A DNA stretch of 64,000 bases, from assembly GCF_020171985.1 (NCBI RefSeq), contig NZ_JAIVAL010000002.1, forward strand, positions 62,001-126,000. Direction: 5' to 3'. The stretch is from Halobacillus halophilus (GTDB lineage Bacteria > Bacillota > Bacilli > Bacillales > Halobacillaceae). Under the pieces are notes generated by a model. The model saw only the letters and a list, made by a program, of their open reading frames with translations, ran no database searches and was not told the DNA's origin. Positions 16,999 to 25,928 of the stretch are shown here, piece by piece (position 1 is the stretch's first letter; every line of letters begins with the position of its first letter). The position numbers were made by a program, and so were the translations under genes.

Positions 16999-17014
16999 GT
17001 TCTATATTAAGAAC
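16999..17014. promoter_or_regulatory. SinR-box-like palindrome
   Basis: GTTCTATATTAAGAAC has both GTTCT half-sites with a 6-bp centre. It lies 56 bp upstream of the truncated ABC gene, in a region that may have carried the original promoter of the peptide locus. Confidence 0.4.
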
Positions 17015-17324
17015 ATAACGCATCTTCATACAAAATACAATCATTTTTTAATTTCTATAAATTTCTCCTCTATCCGAATTAAATCCTATCCCTTATCCGC
17101 AAGACTTTTGTTTGAATTATCTCGAATAAATTGTGCGTAACTATCCACATTTCCTTTCTTACAATCTTATTTATACAATAAAAATAATCCTAATAAATAA
17201 TTACGCGATTTAGGCTATGGGACTTTATGAAAAAAAGACCAAATCACGCAGGCCACTGAAAAACATATTTTGTAAATTATTTTTCTCACTTTTATAGCTG
17301 AAAATGCCCAAAATACGATATCCG

Positions 17325-17364
17325 TTCCCCACTTTCATATGATTTTTCGTATGAAAGTGGGGAA
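17325..17364. repeat. long stem-loop in the gap after the eps operon
   Basis: TTCCCCACTTTCATATG and CGTATGAAAGTGGGGAA form a stem of about 17 bp with one mismatch and a 6-nt loop. No long T run follows on either strand. It may be a factor-assisted terminator of the 29-kb eps transcript or a remnant of a small mobile repeat. Confidence 0.5.
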
Positions 17365-17481
17365 TTCATTTTCTGCGGGGAGAAATTAGTAGGGTTTTCA
17401 GCGGCCTCAATTCACGCGGCCTCTTTTTTACAGGTAAAAACAAAATATACTTAAAACCCTTGGGCTCTGCAATTATTAGCC

Positions 17482-19530
17482 TTAGTTTGAAGGCTTTGAC
17501 TCAACCATGTTGCCTTCAATTTTAATTTTTGATGGAGAATTAAATGCTTCCTGGACTTTTATTGTCTCCTCAACTGATGCAGAACCTTTCATCTTAATGG
17601 TATTATTAAGAATCGAGACCACCTTTGCTTCATTCACAGAAATGGAAGACTTTCCATCCTTCAAATCAAAATGTGAGTCATGCACCTCAACATAAGCGTC
17701 TTTATTTTCAATGACAAGTAGTTGATTAAGCCCTTTTAAAGAACACTGGTTTAATATATAGTCTCCTGAATCATTTATGACTACTGTTCCATTTCCCTCT
17801 TGTGAGGATTCAAATGAACAGTTGTTATAGGTTCCTCTTGGAAGATCAATTCCATAGGTTGAGTTAAAACCTATGACTTTTAAATTATCGAATACGCTTC
17901 CCTCTTCAACATTACCTACTATACTCCTTTGAGCTGCCTTTCCTTTCAAAGTAATATTCTTAAGATGCACAGGATGATCGTCAATGCTTAGCGTGTTTGT
18001 TTGCTCCATGTTACTTTCCATTTCTATATTAGATACTGCGACTCCATTAGGCTCAGTACTTTTAATACTTAATTGTGAGTTTTTAAATTGCATTCCATCA
18101 ACCTCTGTCTTGGGACCAAAAAGTGTAGCAATAGAATCATTCATAATGTTATCCACAAACTTAGCTTCCCCATCTGCTACTATTTTAGAACCATCAAAGT
18201 GGTTTTCCTTAATTAGTGCTCCACTCCTAAAAGGTTTTGAGACGGCAACACCTATTGATGATCTATTTTCATTCTCCCCTAGATAATTCCCTTCGACAAT
18301 TACATCTTCTCCATCAAAAAGAATAACATTGTACCTCTCATTATTGTAAATTTTGTTATTATTAATCGTTATATTTGTATTAGGATAAAAACCAGCTTCT
18401 AAATCAATACCCGATTGAGGTGCAATACCTTTAATGTCATGAATATCATTGTTTTCAATCTTCATTTCATTTACCCCTGCTACCGTTATTCCCTGCCTAC
18501 GATTCAGAAAAGATTCGCTATTAGAGATAGAGATGTTCTCAGAGATGACTTTATTCCAATACTCCACTCTGAAACCTTCAGAATATGGTTGGTCAAATAC
18601 CGCATGGAAATAACTAGCATCCTCAGGGATTTCGATTAAACTCCAGTCCATTTCATTATCTTTACTTTTCGAAATAAAACGATCATTGGAATCGTAAAAG
18701 AACACTTCATAGTTCGTCTCTTTTGAAAGCCCTTGAGGTCTGGAAAATTGAAAAGTATTAAATTCATCAAATTTCTCGTTATCAAAATTAGTTTTGAATT
18801 TATTAGTAGTTCGGGTTTTTGAAGCATCATCAACGAAAGTTCCTTCACTATTGATTGAACCAGATTCAAAATCTTCCGCGGTCAGAATATTGATTTGTGT
18901 GGAACTTCCTCCAATCATTATTCCATCGCCAGTAAAGTCTTTGGTTTTCACTCCTTTAATGGTGATATTCTCCACACCTAACCCATAAATTCCCATGCCG
19001 AATTCATGGGTATTCTTAGAATACTCGTTATCTTTGTCTGTGTAATCATGAGATGGTCGATCCCCTTCATAAGTACCTCCTTTTAAGATTACATCTCGAG
19101 TCCCAGGTGCCATGTACAATAATTCATAAGCTTCGAACCCATTCTTCTCCTTTCTAATTACAGCTTTATTATCTAATTCAAACTTCATGTTACTTACCAT
19201 ATTAATTCTTGCTTCAGAATCAGATGGCTTTTTCCCTTTACTGATAAGATACTCTCCTTTCGGAATTTTGAAAATTGAAAATCCATTGTCCGAAGCCCAC
19301 CTTAAGGCATTATTCAAGCCACCAGTCGTTTTTTCAGGATGTGTTCCATCGTTGTATATATCCCATCGATCTAACTCTAGCTCATAAATATCTTCGTTAT
19401 CATCGTTTTTTGCGGCCTTTGTTTGAATTTCAGATCTGTTAGAATTTTCCGATACTAAATAAGCCGCCATAAGGATTCCTAGTACTAATAGAGAAAAGGT
19501 AATAATTAGAGTTTTATTATTAATTTTCAA
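17482..19530 (-). CDS. surface right-handed parallel beta-helix protein (pectate-lyase-like fold)
   Basis: This 682-residue protein has an N-terminal signal-anchor (about residues 8-26) and a beta-helix made of repeated short strands. Recognisable are the opening W.I.NDGTHPEKTTGGLNNAL, IFKIPKGEYL, repeated ENITIKGV..KDF.GDGI turns and NNKIYNNERYNVILF turns. Such folds bind or cleave extracellular polysaccharide (lyases, epimerases, depolymerases). Being last in the eps operon, it may trim or modify the polymer. A stretch at about residues 230-330 breaks the repeat pattern and may be an inserted beta-sandwich. A TTG start with GGAGG 7 nt upstream is used. Confidence 0.75.
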   Translation of the reverse strand: MKINNKTLIITFSLLVLGILMAAYLVSENSNRSEIQTKAAKNDDNEDIYELELDRWDIYNDGTHPEKTTGGLNNALRWASDNGFSIFKIPKGEYLISKGKKPSDSEARINMVSNMKFELDNKAVIRKEKNGFEAYELLYMAPGTRDVILKGGTYEGDRPSHDYTDKDNEYSKNTHEFGMGIYGLGVENITIKGVKTKDFTGDGIMIGGSSTQINILTAEDFESGSINSEGTFVDDASKTRTTNKFKTNFDNEKFDEFNTFQFSRPQGLSKETNYEVFFYDSNDRFISKSKDNEMDWSLIEIPEDASYFHAVFDQPYSEGFRVEYWNKVISENISISNSESFLNRRQGITVAGVNEMKIENNDIHDIKGIAPQSGIDLEAGFYPNTNITINNNKIYNNERYNVILFDGEDVIVEGNYLGENENRSSIGVAVSKPFRSGALIKENHFDGSKIVADGEAKFVDNIMNDSIATLFGPKTEVDGMQFKNSQLSIKSTEPNGVAVSNIEMESNMEQTNTLSIDDHPVHLKNITLKGKAAQRSIVGNVEEGSVFDNLKVIGFNSTYGIDLPRGTYNNCSFESSQEGNGTVVINDSGDYILNQCSLKGLNQLLVIENKDAYVEVHDSHFDLKDGKSSISVNEAKVVSILNNTIKMKGSASVEETIKVQEAFNSPSKIKIEGNMVESKPSN

Positions 19531-19762
19531 TGGGTATCCTCCATTCTTCTACAGTACTACGCTACACTCATAGGAATAACATATTTAGAAATGATGTTAG
19601 TTCTGTACTATCGTTAAGTAAAAACATGTGAGTTTCTCATTGTAACGTGAGTGAATTTCTATCTCCTTTCTCAAAAAAACCTAATCACCATAAATAGAAT
19701 TCCCATTCAATCATTTGTTGGATGCCACACTTCATACTCTCTTAAATAGAACTAACGAACAC

Positions 19763-21499
19763 TTAATTCCTCATATAAATATATACATTTTCTTCATTCA
19801 CCCTTATAATCTTTTCCAAACTTATGTTCTCACTTTGCTTAAGTCTCTTAGTTCTCAGGTAGTAATCGACTCCATATTCCTTTGAAATATCATTCAGTTC
19901 CGCTTCTGACATGTTATTTATATAGTTTAAGTTATCGTACTTACCTCCGTATATATCTATATATCTTTCGTTCCAATCAGAATAATACTTTTCATTAAAT
20001 GGAAAATCTTTACTTATAGGCACTGCTCTATCCGATATCAGCCTGATTTTCTGATTGACTAAGTAATCAACATCTAACTCTGCCAAAACAACGGACTCTT
20101 CAGGGGTGTTCTCGTTCAACCATTTATACACCTCATTTTCTTTGGCATTGATATTTGGAATATTAAAGGCAATGCCTCTGCCCAATCCAAAATAAGCACT
20201 GGCTAAAGCAAACGTAATGATAAATAAATAGAAGTAGTTTAAGTTCAGCCTATTGAAAAAATATTGGTCAATCTTTATTGATGATTTAATATTTCTTGAC
20301 GCAAGAAAATCCGTTAGAATCGCATAAGAAAAGGCAACAATCATACAAGTGCTAGAAACAAGGATGTCTTGAGCTAAAATAGGAATAAACGGTAGATGCA
20401 AAAATAAAAATGAAATGTAATCTTTATTTATAAACTTATAGAACACGTATTGGGAAAATAGTAATAAATACACTAAAGCAAAAAACACCAGTGATCTATA
20501 AGGAATAATCGTTACAACTTCTTTTATAGGCCATACCTCAACAAAAATATACCCTACCACTAATACGAGACTCAGATAGATTAAATAGTATTTTATAAAG
20601 GTATTTATACTTTTTGCCAACTGCTTTTTTAATTTAAAGCTCATATAAATAAAGGTGGCAGCATAGAACAAGAACAACCCCCAAATTTCTAAACCAAACA
20701 TGGATGGAATATAGTGATGCGGGTGCCTTACTTCTCCAATAATGTGGGTGAACTCACTACTAGATAATAAAGTAGAGCCCTTTAAGGAATTTTTGTATGG
20801 AATGTAATTGAGAAGAAAAGTACCTGCCATAAAACTAAACGCAAGTAATACAGGAACCTTAAAAAGTTTTTTATAGGCTCCGAGACCATACTTAGTAAAA
20901 TATAAGATTGCCGCGAACCCTACTCCATGGATGGTTACAACTGGATGGATGACCATCGAAAGTCCGAGTAGTAAAAAGCCTATAGATAATTTATTTTGAT
21001 AAATTAGAGCAGTACTGAAAATAATGATAATAAGTGAAATTTCAGCAGCACTAATGACTGGAGTACTAAAAAACCAAGCTATCATTCTCGGTACACTATA
21101 GAAAGAAACGGCTCCAAGGAAAGTTCCAATGAGAGCGACGTATTTATTCTTAGATACCGTGTTTAAAAATATAAAAACAGCCATCGTCAATAGAAAAATT
21201 CTTAACAGGTTAGCATATCCAATGAATATAGTGTAGTGTGTTTGAAAAAATTCGGATCCAAAAATAAAAAAATACGCAATATATAATCGCGCAGAAAAAT
21301 CGCCGAATGTATTTGTGTAAAAATCATTCGTTAGGTAGTTGCTGTCTAACATTCTTTCCATTTGCGGATAGCTATCAACAATCGGCCATCCCCAGGCTAC
21401 TTGATAAAAATATACAGAGAATAAAGCGGTTAAAAAAACGGTGACACCGAACACTAAATCTGATTCTTTTTTTAAAGTTGTTTTATTTTTGCTCAACAT
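19763..21499 (-). CDS. polytopic membrane protein (GT-C-like or polymerase-like)
   Basis: This protein of about 578 residues has roughly a dozen hydrophobic segments from residue 15 to 430, then a soluble tail of about 140 residues (NENTPEESVVLAELDVDYLV...). The arrangement is that of membrane glycosyltransferases or ligases using lipid-linked donors, with a short extracytoplasmic loop after the first helix (YPQMERML). No catalytic motif can be named with certainty. ATG at 21499 is chosen since AAAGGTG precedes it; a TTG at 21523 would deepen the overlap with the previous gene. It probably adds or transfers a residue of the exopolysaccharide. Confidence 0.65.
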   Translation of the reverse strand: MLSKNKTTLKKESDLVFGVTVFLTALFSVYFYQVAWGWPIVDSYPQMERMLDSNYLTNDFYTNTFGDFSARLYIAYFFIFGSEFFQTHYTIFIGYANLLRIFLLTMAVFIFLNTVSKNKYVALIGTFLGAVSFYSVPRMIAWFFSTPVISAAEISLIIIIFSTALIYQNKLSIGFLLLGLSMVIHPVVTIHGVGFAAILYFTKYGLGAYKKLFKVPVLLAFSFMAGTFLLNYIPYKNSLKGSTLLSSSEFTHIIGEVRHPHHYIPSMFGLEIWGLFLFYAATFIYMSFKLKKQLAKSINTFIKYYLIYLSLVLVVGYIFVEVWPIKEVVTIIPYRSLVFFALVYLLLFSQYVFYKFINKDYISFLFLHLPFIPILAQDILVSSTCMIVAFSYAILTDFLASRNIKSSIKIDQYFFNRLNLNYFYLFIITFALASAYFGLGRGIAFNIPNINAKENEVYKWLNENTPEESVVLAELDVDYLVNQKIRLISDRAVPISKDFPFNEKYYSDWNERYIDIYGGKYDNLNYINNMSEAELNDISKEYGVDYYLRTKRLKQSENISLEKIIRVNEENVYIYMRN

Positions 21500-22112
21500 A
21501 TCTTTCACCTTTTCCCATTTCAACAGTTTTCCACTGATCTATGTTATACACTTTTGTGCAAATAGCATCCACAGATAACTTCTCTTCCTCAAGATAATCT
21601 TTATACTTTTGCAGATCATCATCTCTTCCTTGCAATTCTGGCGAAACTAGACAAAGCTTAAATCCAGCCTTTTTTAAGACTTTGTATAAAGCCAGATTAA
21701 GTGGAAGTTGTGAAAAACAATCAACCCAAATCCATTTGGCTTTTCCTTTCATAGCCAACACTGTGTCTATCCCTTCATATTCAGAGAATCGAATGGCAAC
21801 ATTCTTTTCATCATTGTTTGTTAATAAATGGATCATCGGAAAAGAAGAGTCTAGAAAAAAGTAATTTTTGACCTTATATTTTTTTAAAAGTTCCAATACT
21901 TTAAGCTCTATCCTTTCACTTTTAATATTCAAAATCAGCGTGCCATGGTGATAATGTTTTAAGTATTCTTCAAAGTCTTCTCCATTTATAAAAGGCTCGT
22001 GCTGGAGGACTAACCGGTCCCCATAATCTCTTAAGTCGACTTCCACCCCATGTTCTTGAGGGATATACTTTAATTCTTCAATGGTATTAACCCTATGTGC
22101 AATAAATTCCAT
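21483..22112 (-). CDS. glycerophosphodiester phosphodiesterase-like protein
   Basis: This 209-residue TIM-barrel-like protein keeps the GDPD signature residues: AHR at 5-7, VEVDLR with Glu24 and Asp26, and the second His in VLQHEPF at residue 38. It is shorter than typical GDPD enzymes (about 240). It has no signal peptide, so it acts in the cytoplasm. The start overlaps the GT2 stop (TAATG). In an exopolysaccharide operon it may cleave or form a phosphodiester-linked sugar or polyol; this is inference. Confidence 0.65.
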   Translation of the reverse strand: MEFIAHRVNTIEELKYIPQEHGVEVDLRDYGDRLVLQHEPFINGEDFEEYLKHYHHGTLILNIKSERIELKVLELLKKYKVKNYFFLDSSFPMIHLLTNNDEKNVAIRFSEYEGIDTVLAMKGKAKWIWVDCFSQLPLNLALYKVLKKAGFKLCLVSPELQGRDDDLQKYKDYLEEEKLSVDAICTKVYNIDQWKTVEMGKGERYVEQK

Positions 22113-22819
22113 TATTTTAAATTCTCCTTTCTTAGCTTCATACTAAAGGAGAGCGTTCTTTTTATAAACTTCCATTTTGATGATATGCCGGTATTCCAGC
22201 TAGAGTGTCCATGTAGTCTTTCTGGGAAGGAGACCTCAAACCTATGGATTTTCTGTTTTTTCTTTTGAGCCATATATAGAAAATAAAGGTCAAGTGAAAA
22301 GTCTTTAGGCGCATCCGTTAAACTATCATAAAAGCTCCTATGGAATAGGTTAGGCTGGGCATTGATATCAACTAATTTGGTCCGCAATAGTATGGTTTCG
22401 TATATACTCATTCCAGTAGTAAAGACTTGATCAAATACTGGACGATTTTTCCGTTTTCCTTTGATGTAAATATTTTGAGGACATCTATTTTTTTCTATTT
22501 CTTCAATGGCTGACATGACGTCATTTGGGTCTGTTTGCATATCAGCATGTGTCCATCCCAAATATTCACCCCTAGCTTTTTGTAATCCATACAAAATCCC
22601 ATAGCCATACCCTTGATTCACCTTAACTTCATACGTTTTTGCAAAGGAGTACTTTGGAATAACTTCACTTAAAGTAATTCTGCTATTATCCTTTGAACCA
22701 TTGTTGATTAAAACGACTTCGATATCATTTCTATTAATAACTTGATTAAACCTTTTCAAAATTAAAGGTATATTCTTTTCTTCGTTATAACACGGTATGA
22801 CCACAGAATATTTAATCAT
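22112..22819 (-). CDS. family 2 glycosyltransferase (DPM1/polyprenyl-phosphate type)
   Basis: This 235-residue GT2 domain begins SVVIPCYNEEKNIP (residues 4-17), with NNGSKDNS near 41 and a metal-binding HADMQTDP near 90-97. It lacks a membrane tail, but the next gene encodes a GtrA protein, the usual partner of polyprenyl-phosphate sugar synthases. It probably loads a sugar on undecaprenyl phosphate. The start overlaps the GtrA stop (ATGA). Confidence 0.85.
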   Translation of the reverse strand: MIKYSVVIPCYNEEKNIPLILKRFNQVINRNDIEVVLINNGSKDNSRITLSEVIPKYSFAKTYEVKVNQGYGYGILYGLQKARGEYLGWTHADMQTDPNDVMSAIEEIEKNRCPQNIYIKGKRKNRPVFDQVFTTGMSIYETILLRTKLVDINAQPNLFHRSFYDSLTDAPKDFSLDLYFLYMAQKKKQKIHRFEVSFPERLHGHSSWNTGISSKWKFIKRTLSFSMKLRKENLK

Positions 22820-23211
22820 TCTTTAAACACCCACCATTTCTGTCCAATAAAATTTAATGAAGCACTGATACCTGTAGCAAAAACAAAAGCAATAATTTTA
22901 TTTGAAGTAAGAGTAAGAAAGAGCATATTTGAAGCAACATTTATGCCTAAAGTCGATAAATATAAACCCATATACTGAAAAAGTTCGATATGAGATTTTG
23001 CTTTCTTTTTAAATGTCCAAAATTTATTCAGAATGTAGGCTAAGATCGTACCACATAGGAAAGATATCATCTTAGATAAAGATGTTGATATTACTTGTAT
23101 CAACAAGAAATAAAAGAGGGTGTCAACAAGAACTGCTGATACCCCTGTAACTAAAAAACGCTGAATTTGCTGCTGGAACTTAGACCTTACTGAAAGACTG
23201 GCTTGGGACAT
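22816..23211 (-). CDS. GtrA-family membrane protein
   Basis: This 131-residue protein has four membrane helices (about residues 16-38, 43-60, 76-96, 102-122) and the family's FLVTGVSAVLVDTLFYFLL opening and WVFK-type end. GtrA proteins are proposed flippases for polyprenyl-phosphate-linked sugars. It lies between a GT2 gene and the nucleotidyltransferase fusion, with overlaps on both sides, so it is likely part of the same sugar-decoration module. Confidence 0.88.
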   Translation of the reverse strand: MSQASLSVRSKFQQQIQRFLVTGVSAVLVDTLFYFLLIQVISTSLSKMISFLCGTILAYILNKFWTFKKKAKSHIELFQYMGLYLSTLGINVASNMLFLTLTSNKIIAFVFATGISASLNFIGQKWWVFKE

Positions 23212-24833
23212 CTGTACTTTTCATCCAATTTATTAATTTTTTCAGGTGCCATAAAAATATCCTTATCTAAATGATAAGGATGCCACTTCCACTTATGGAA
23301 AAAACTCTGCCAGTATTCAAAGGTTCTCAAGTCATTTGGGGTTCCCCAACAAATGTAATGATCGACTTCAAATACCTTTACTTTCAAATTCATTGCTATT
23401 AATTCATTAATTGAACTATCTACATAGAACTCTCCATTTACGCGTATGTTTTTAGCTTTTATTCGTTTAACACTTTCTTTAAAATCTCTCGCCTTGCGAA
23501 AATAAAAAGTTCCAACTATGGCATGATCATTTTCAGGGTTGTGGCTAATTGGTTCTTTTACGGAAACAGAAGTCACCTCTGAGTTAGTTTTAGTATTTGC
23601 CCATCCGTACATTTCAGGATGAGCGTTGCTTGAAGGATGATTTCTGAAACTCCATATAATTGCATCTACACTCTCATCCAGCAACATATCTTGGAATTTC
23701 TCTTCATTCCATAGCACCCCGTTATCGCAAGCGGAAATAAGTAGCGGTCGCTCTAAATCAAGTTGCTCCAATGCCCATTCACAAGTGACTGCTTGACCTT
23801 CCGTGACTTGTGACAACCTCATAATATCTGCTTTAGGATAAGATCTTTTGATTTCCTCTTCTAAATGATATTGATTCAAATGTTCTTCCAAGCAAATAAA
23901 AATTTGATGGGCAGACTGTGGAAGGTGGTCATGAGATTGTAGAACCATCGGTTTACCTGATACGGAGATCAGAGGTTTGGGCAAATGATACCCTTTCTCA
24001 GAAAACCTTTTCCCCCTTCCCGATAAAGGAATCATTGTCGTCATGTCATACAATAAATCTTTGCTATTTCCTCTGTTGATGATCTCTTTAAAATAATGAG
24101 ACCACTGTAAGTATTCTTCTAAGTCTTGAGGAGTACCCCATTGCAGCATATGATCAATCTCAAAAATTCTAATCTTTAACCCATCACTTTTCATTAGGTT
24201 GTAAACTAAGCTGACGTAGTACTCCCCTTTTAAATCGATTCCTTTGTTCATAAGCTCCTCGAAATATTTTTTCACCATACTCCCGGTCTTAAAATAATAC
24301 GTACCGCTTGATGCGTACTCATTCATCCTATTATTTGTAAAAGGCTCTTTTTCTTTAATCTCTAACATCCATTGATTTTCTTCTCTCATAAATGCATAAT
24401 TTGTCGTCCCTAACATATGAGGATGAAAACCTTTGTATGCAGCAATAGCCCCATCTGAATGACTACTCCTAACATCCTTTAAGAACTCTACATAATTCCA
24501 ATAACAGGAAAAATCACAATAATTCACTATCACTTCGTCATCGTCATTGATATAGTCAAAAGCTCTCGAAACTGCATATACCGGTCCTTTTTTATGAGGA
24601 TCAATGCCGACTATTTTCCCTTTTGGTGCAATTCGAACCAATGTTTCTTCCATATTTGTCGACTCCAAGTGATCGTTACTGCAAATGAAAATAAAATCTG
24701 ATTCTCCCGGAAACATGTTAACGACTTGCTCTATCATTGGAAAGCCATCAACTTCAATTAGTGGTTTGGGGTGAGTATATCCTGCATCTAGAAACCTGCT
24801 GCCTCTACCGGACATAGGGATTACTATTTTCAC
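23187..24833 (-). CDS. tandem double nucleotidyltransferase (two NTP-transferase domains)
   Basis: This 548-residue protein is two sugar-phosphate nucleotidyltransferase domains in one chain. Domain 1 (about 1-255) starts IVIPMSGRGSRF..AGY..PKPLIEV; domain 2 (about 264-520) starts TMIPLSGRGKRFSEKGYHLPKPLISV. Each has its own GRG loop and PKP lysine, and each ends with a WGTP(Q/N)DL segment. The domains are similar but diverged, so an old internal duplication is likely; they could make two different activated compounds. Gene neighbours (class II aldolase, HAD phosphatase, kinase domain) point to small-molecule activation. It starts at GTG 24833 with GGAGG 7 nt before. Confidence 0.85.
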   Translation of the reverse strand: MKIVIPMSGRGSRFLDAGYTHPKPLIEVDGFPMIEQVVNMFPGESDFIFICSNDHLESTNMEETLVRIAPKGKIVGIDPHKKGPVYAVSRAFDYINDDDEVIVNYCDFSCYWNYVEFLKDVRSSHSDGAIAAYKGFHPHMLGTTNYAFMREENQWMLEIKEKEPFTNNRMNEYASSGTYYFKTGSMVKKYFEELMNKGIDLKGEYYVSLVYNLMKSDGLKIRIFEIDHMLQWGTPQDLEEYLQWSHYFKEIINRGNSKDLLYDMTTMIPLSGRGKRFSEKGYHLPKPLISVSGKPMVLQSHDHLPQSAHQIFICLEEHLNQYHLEEEIKRSYPKADIMRLSQVTEGQAVTCEWALEQLDLERPLLISACDNGVLWNEEKFQDMLLDESVDAIIWSFRNHPSSNAHPEMYGWANTKTNSEVTSVSVKEPISHNPENDHAIVGTFYFRKARDFKESVKRIKAKNIRVNGEFYVDSSINELIAMNLKVKVFEVDHYICWGTPNDLRTFEYWQSFFHKWKWHPYHLDKDIFMAPEKINKLDEKYRCPKPVFQ

Positions 24834-24845
24834 ATTGAGACCTCC

Positions 24846-25928
24846 TTAGATGGTTTGCCTGAATTTTTCTGCTTTCCAATTATCTAGATATTGTAATTCT
24901 TCCAATTCAAGTGACTGCTGCTGATCGAAAATTTGTTCTACCGTGAAAAGGTGTGCCTTAAACACTTCCTCTGCTTCCTTAGCTTTTTTAATATTTGAAG
25001 CTATAAAAAACAAGTACCCATCCATTAAAACAACTTTAGGGTACTTGCCATACCAATCCATATATTCAGCCATTTCTACTTCATCATCCTTTATTTCCAC
25101 GACCTTATATCCACAAAAAACGAGAGTATCAGGGCACAGAGGAGAGGATTTTATCCAATTTGGTTTAGCTTTAGTAATCGATTGAAGATAGCTATCTTCT
25201 GATAAATAGGAAACTTGGCTTCTTATTCCATGGCTATTCATAATAGACGATAATTTATTCGTTAATCTATACTTCTTATAGTTTACTCCTAAAAAATTTT
25301 CTAATTTGGTTATGACATCATTCGTTATTTTTCTAACTTCATTAACACAGTCCGAACTTATTATTAGCCCATGATTTTGAAGAAATACAATTTTGGGAAG
25401 ACTACCATTTTGTCTGCTGAAGTTTCTGCACTCCTTTTTTAACTCTATAGCAAGATCTATTCCAGGAGTCTTATAATCGACGATAATGGCATTTGGAAAT
25501 AATTCACTCAGCTGATCCATACCATTTTTTAAACATGCCAGTTGATTTACAACAATAGGGTGTGTGTGAAGAGTAAATTTATATAAAAATGAATGTAAAA
25601 ATGTCTCAATAGAAGGACGGTCTCTCTCCATTGCGTTAGTAATAGTTTCCATAATTAATGAGGATGAAAGATCTTCCCTCTTTCTTTTATCAGATTCGTT
25701 CACAACCAAAGAATTGTTCATGATATCCTTCACTTTTACTAAATCTACCCGTACATAGCCGTGATTCTCACTTACTTCAGACAGAAGGTGTCCAGAAGCT
25801 TTTACCAACATCTCACTTTTGCTCAATTTAACAGATGTGTTCCCTCCACCAGCTTGTATTAAATCGAAACGTTCTCCTGCAAATAATGACATTGATATAA
25901 AGTTTTGAAGATCAGATGTGTTAGACAT
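24846..25928 (-). CDS. class II aldolase/adducin-family protein
   Basis: This 360-residue protein has a class II aldolase core: QAGGGNTSVK and VKASG near residues 25-45, HTHPIVVNQL near 130 and FLQNHGLIIS near 190, giving the zinc-binding His set. The C-terminal 130 residues are extra to the usual fold of about 210 residues. Family members cleave or isomerise phosphorylated sugars or act as epimerases. Its position between a nucleotidyltransferase and a HAD phosphatase suggests it makes a small carbon unit for activation. Confidence 0.8.
   Translation of the reverse strand: MSNTSDLQNFISMSLFAGERFDLIQAGGGNTSVKLSKSEMLVKASGHLLSEVSENHGYVRVDLVKVKDIMNNSLVVNESDKRKREDLSSSLIMETITNAMERDRPSIETFLHSFLYKFTLHTHPIVVNQLACLKNGMDQLSELFPNAIIVDYKTPGIDLAIELKKECRNFSRQNGSLPKIVFLQNHGLIISSDCVNEVRKITNDVITKLENFLGVNYKKYRLTNKLSSIMNSHGIRSQVSYLSEDSYLQSITKAKPNWIKSSPLCPDTLVFCGYKVVEIKDDEVEMAEYMDWYGKYPKVVLMDGYLFFIASNIKKAKEAEEVFKAHLFTVEQIFDQQQSLELEELQYLDNWKAEKFRQTI

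Larger units (their letters stand above)
16944..17481. other. AT-rich gap without genes
   Basis: No coding frame is supported in this 538-bp stretch. It holds a GTTCT...AGAAC palindrome (16999-17014), a TATAAT-like hexamer on the minus strand (16966-16971) and a long stem-loop (17325-17364). It is probably the junction between the end of the eps operon and the truncated ABC gene. Confidence 0.6.
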
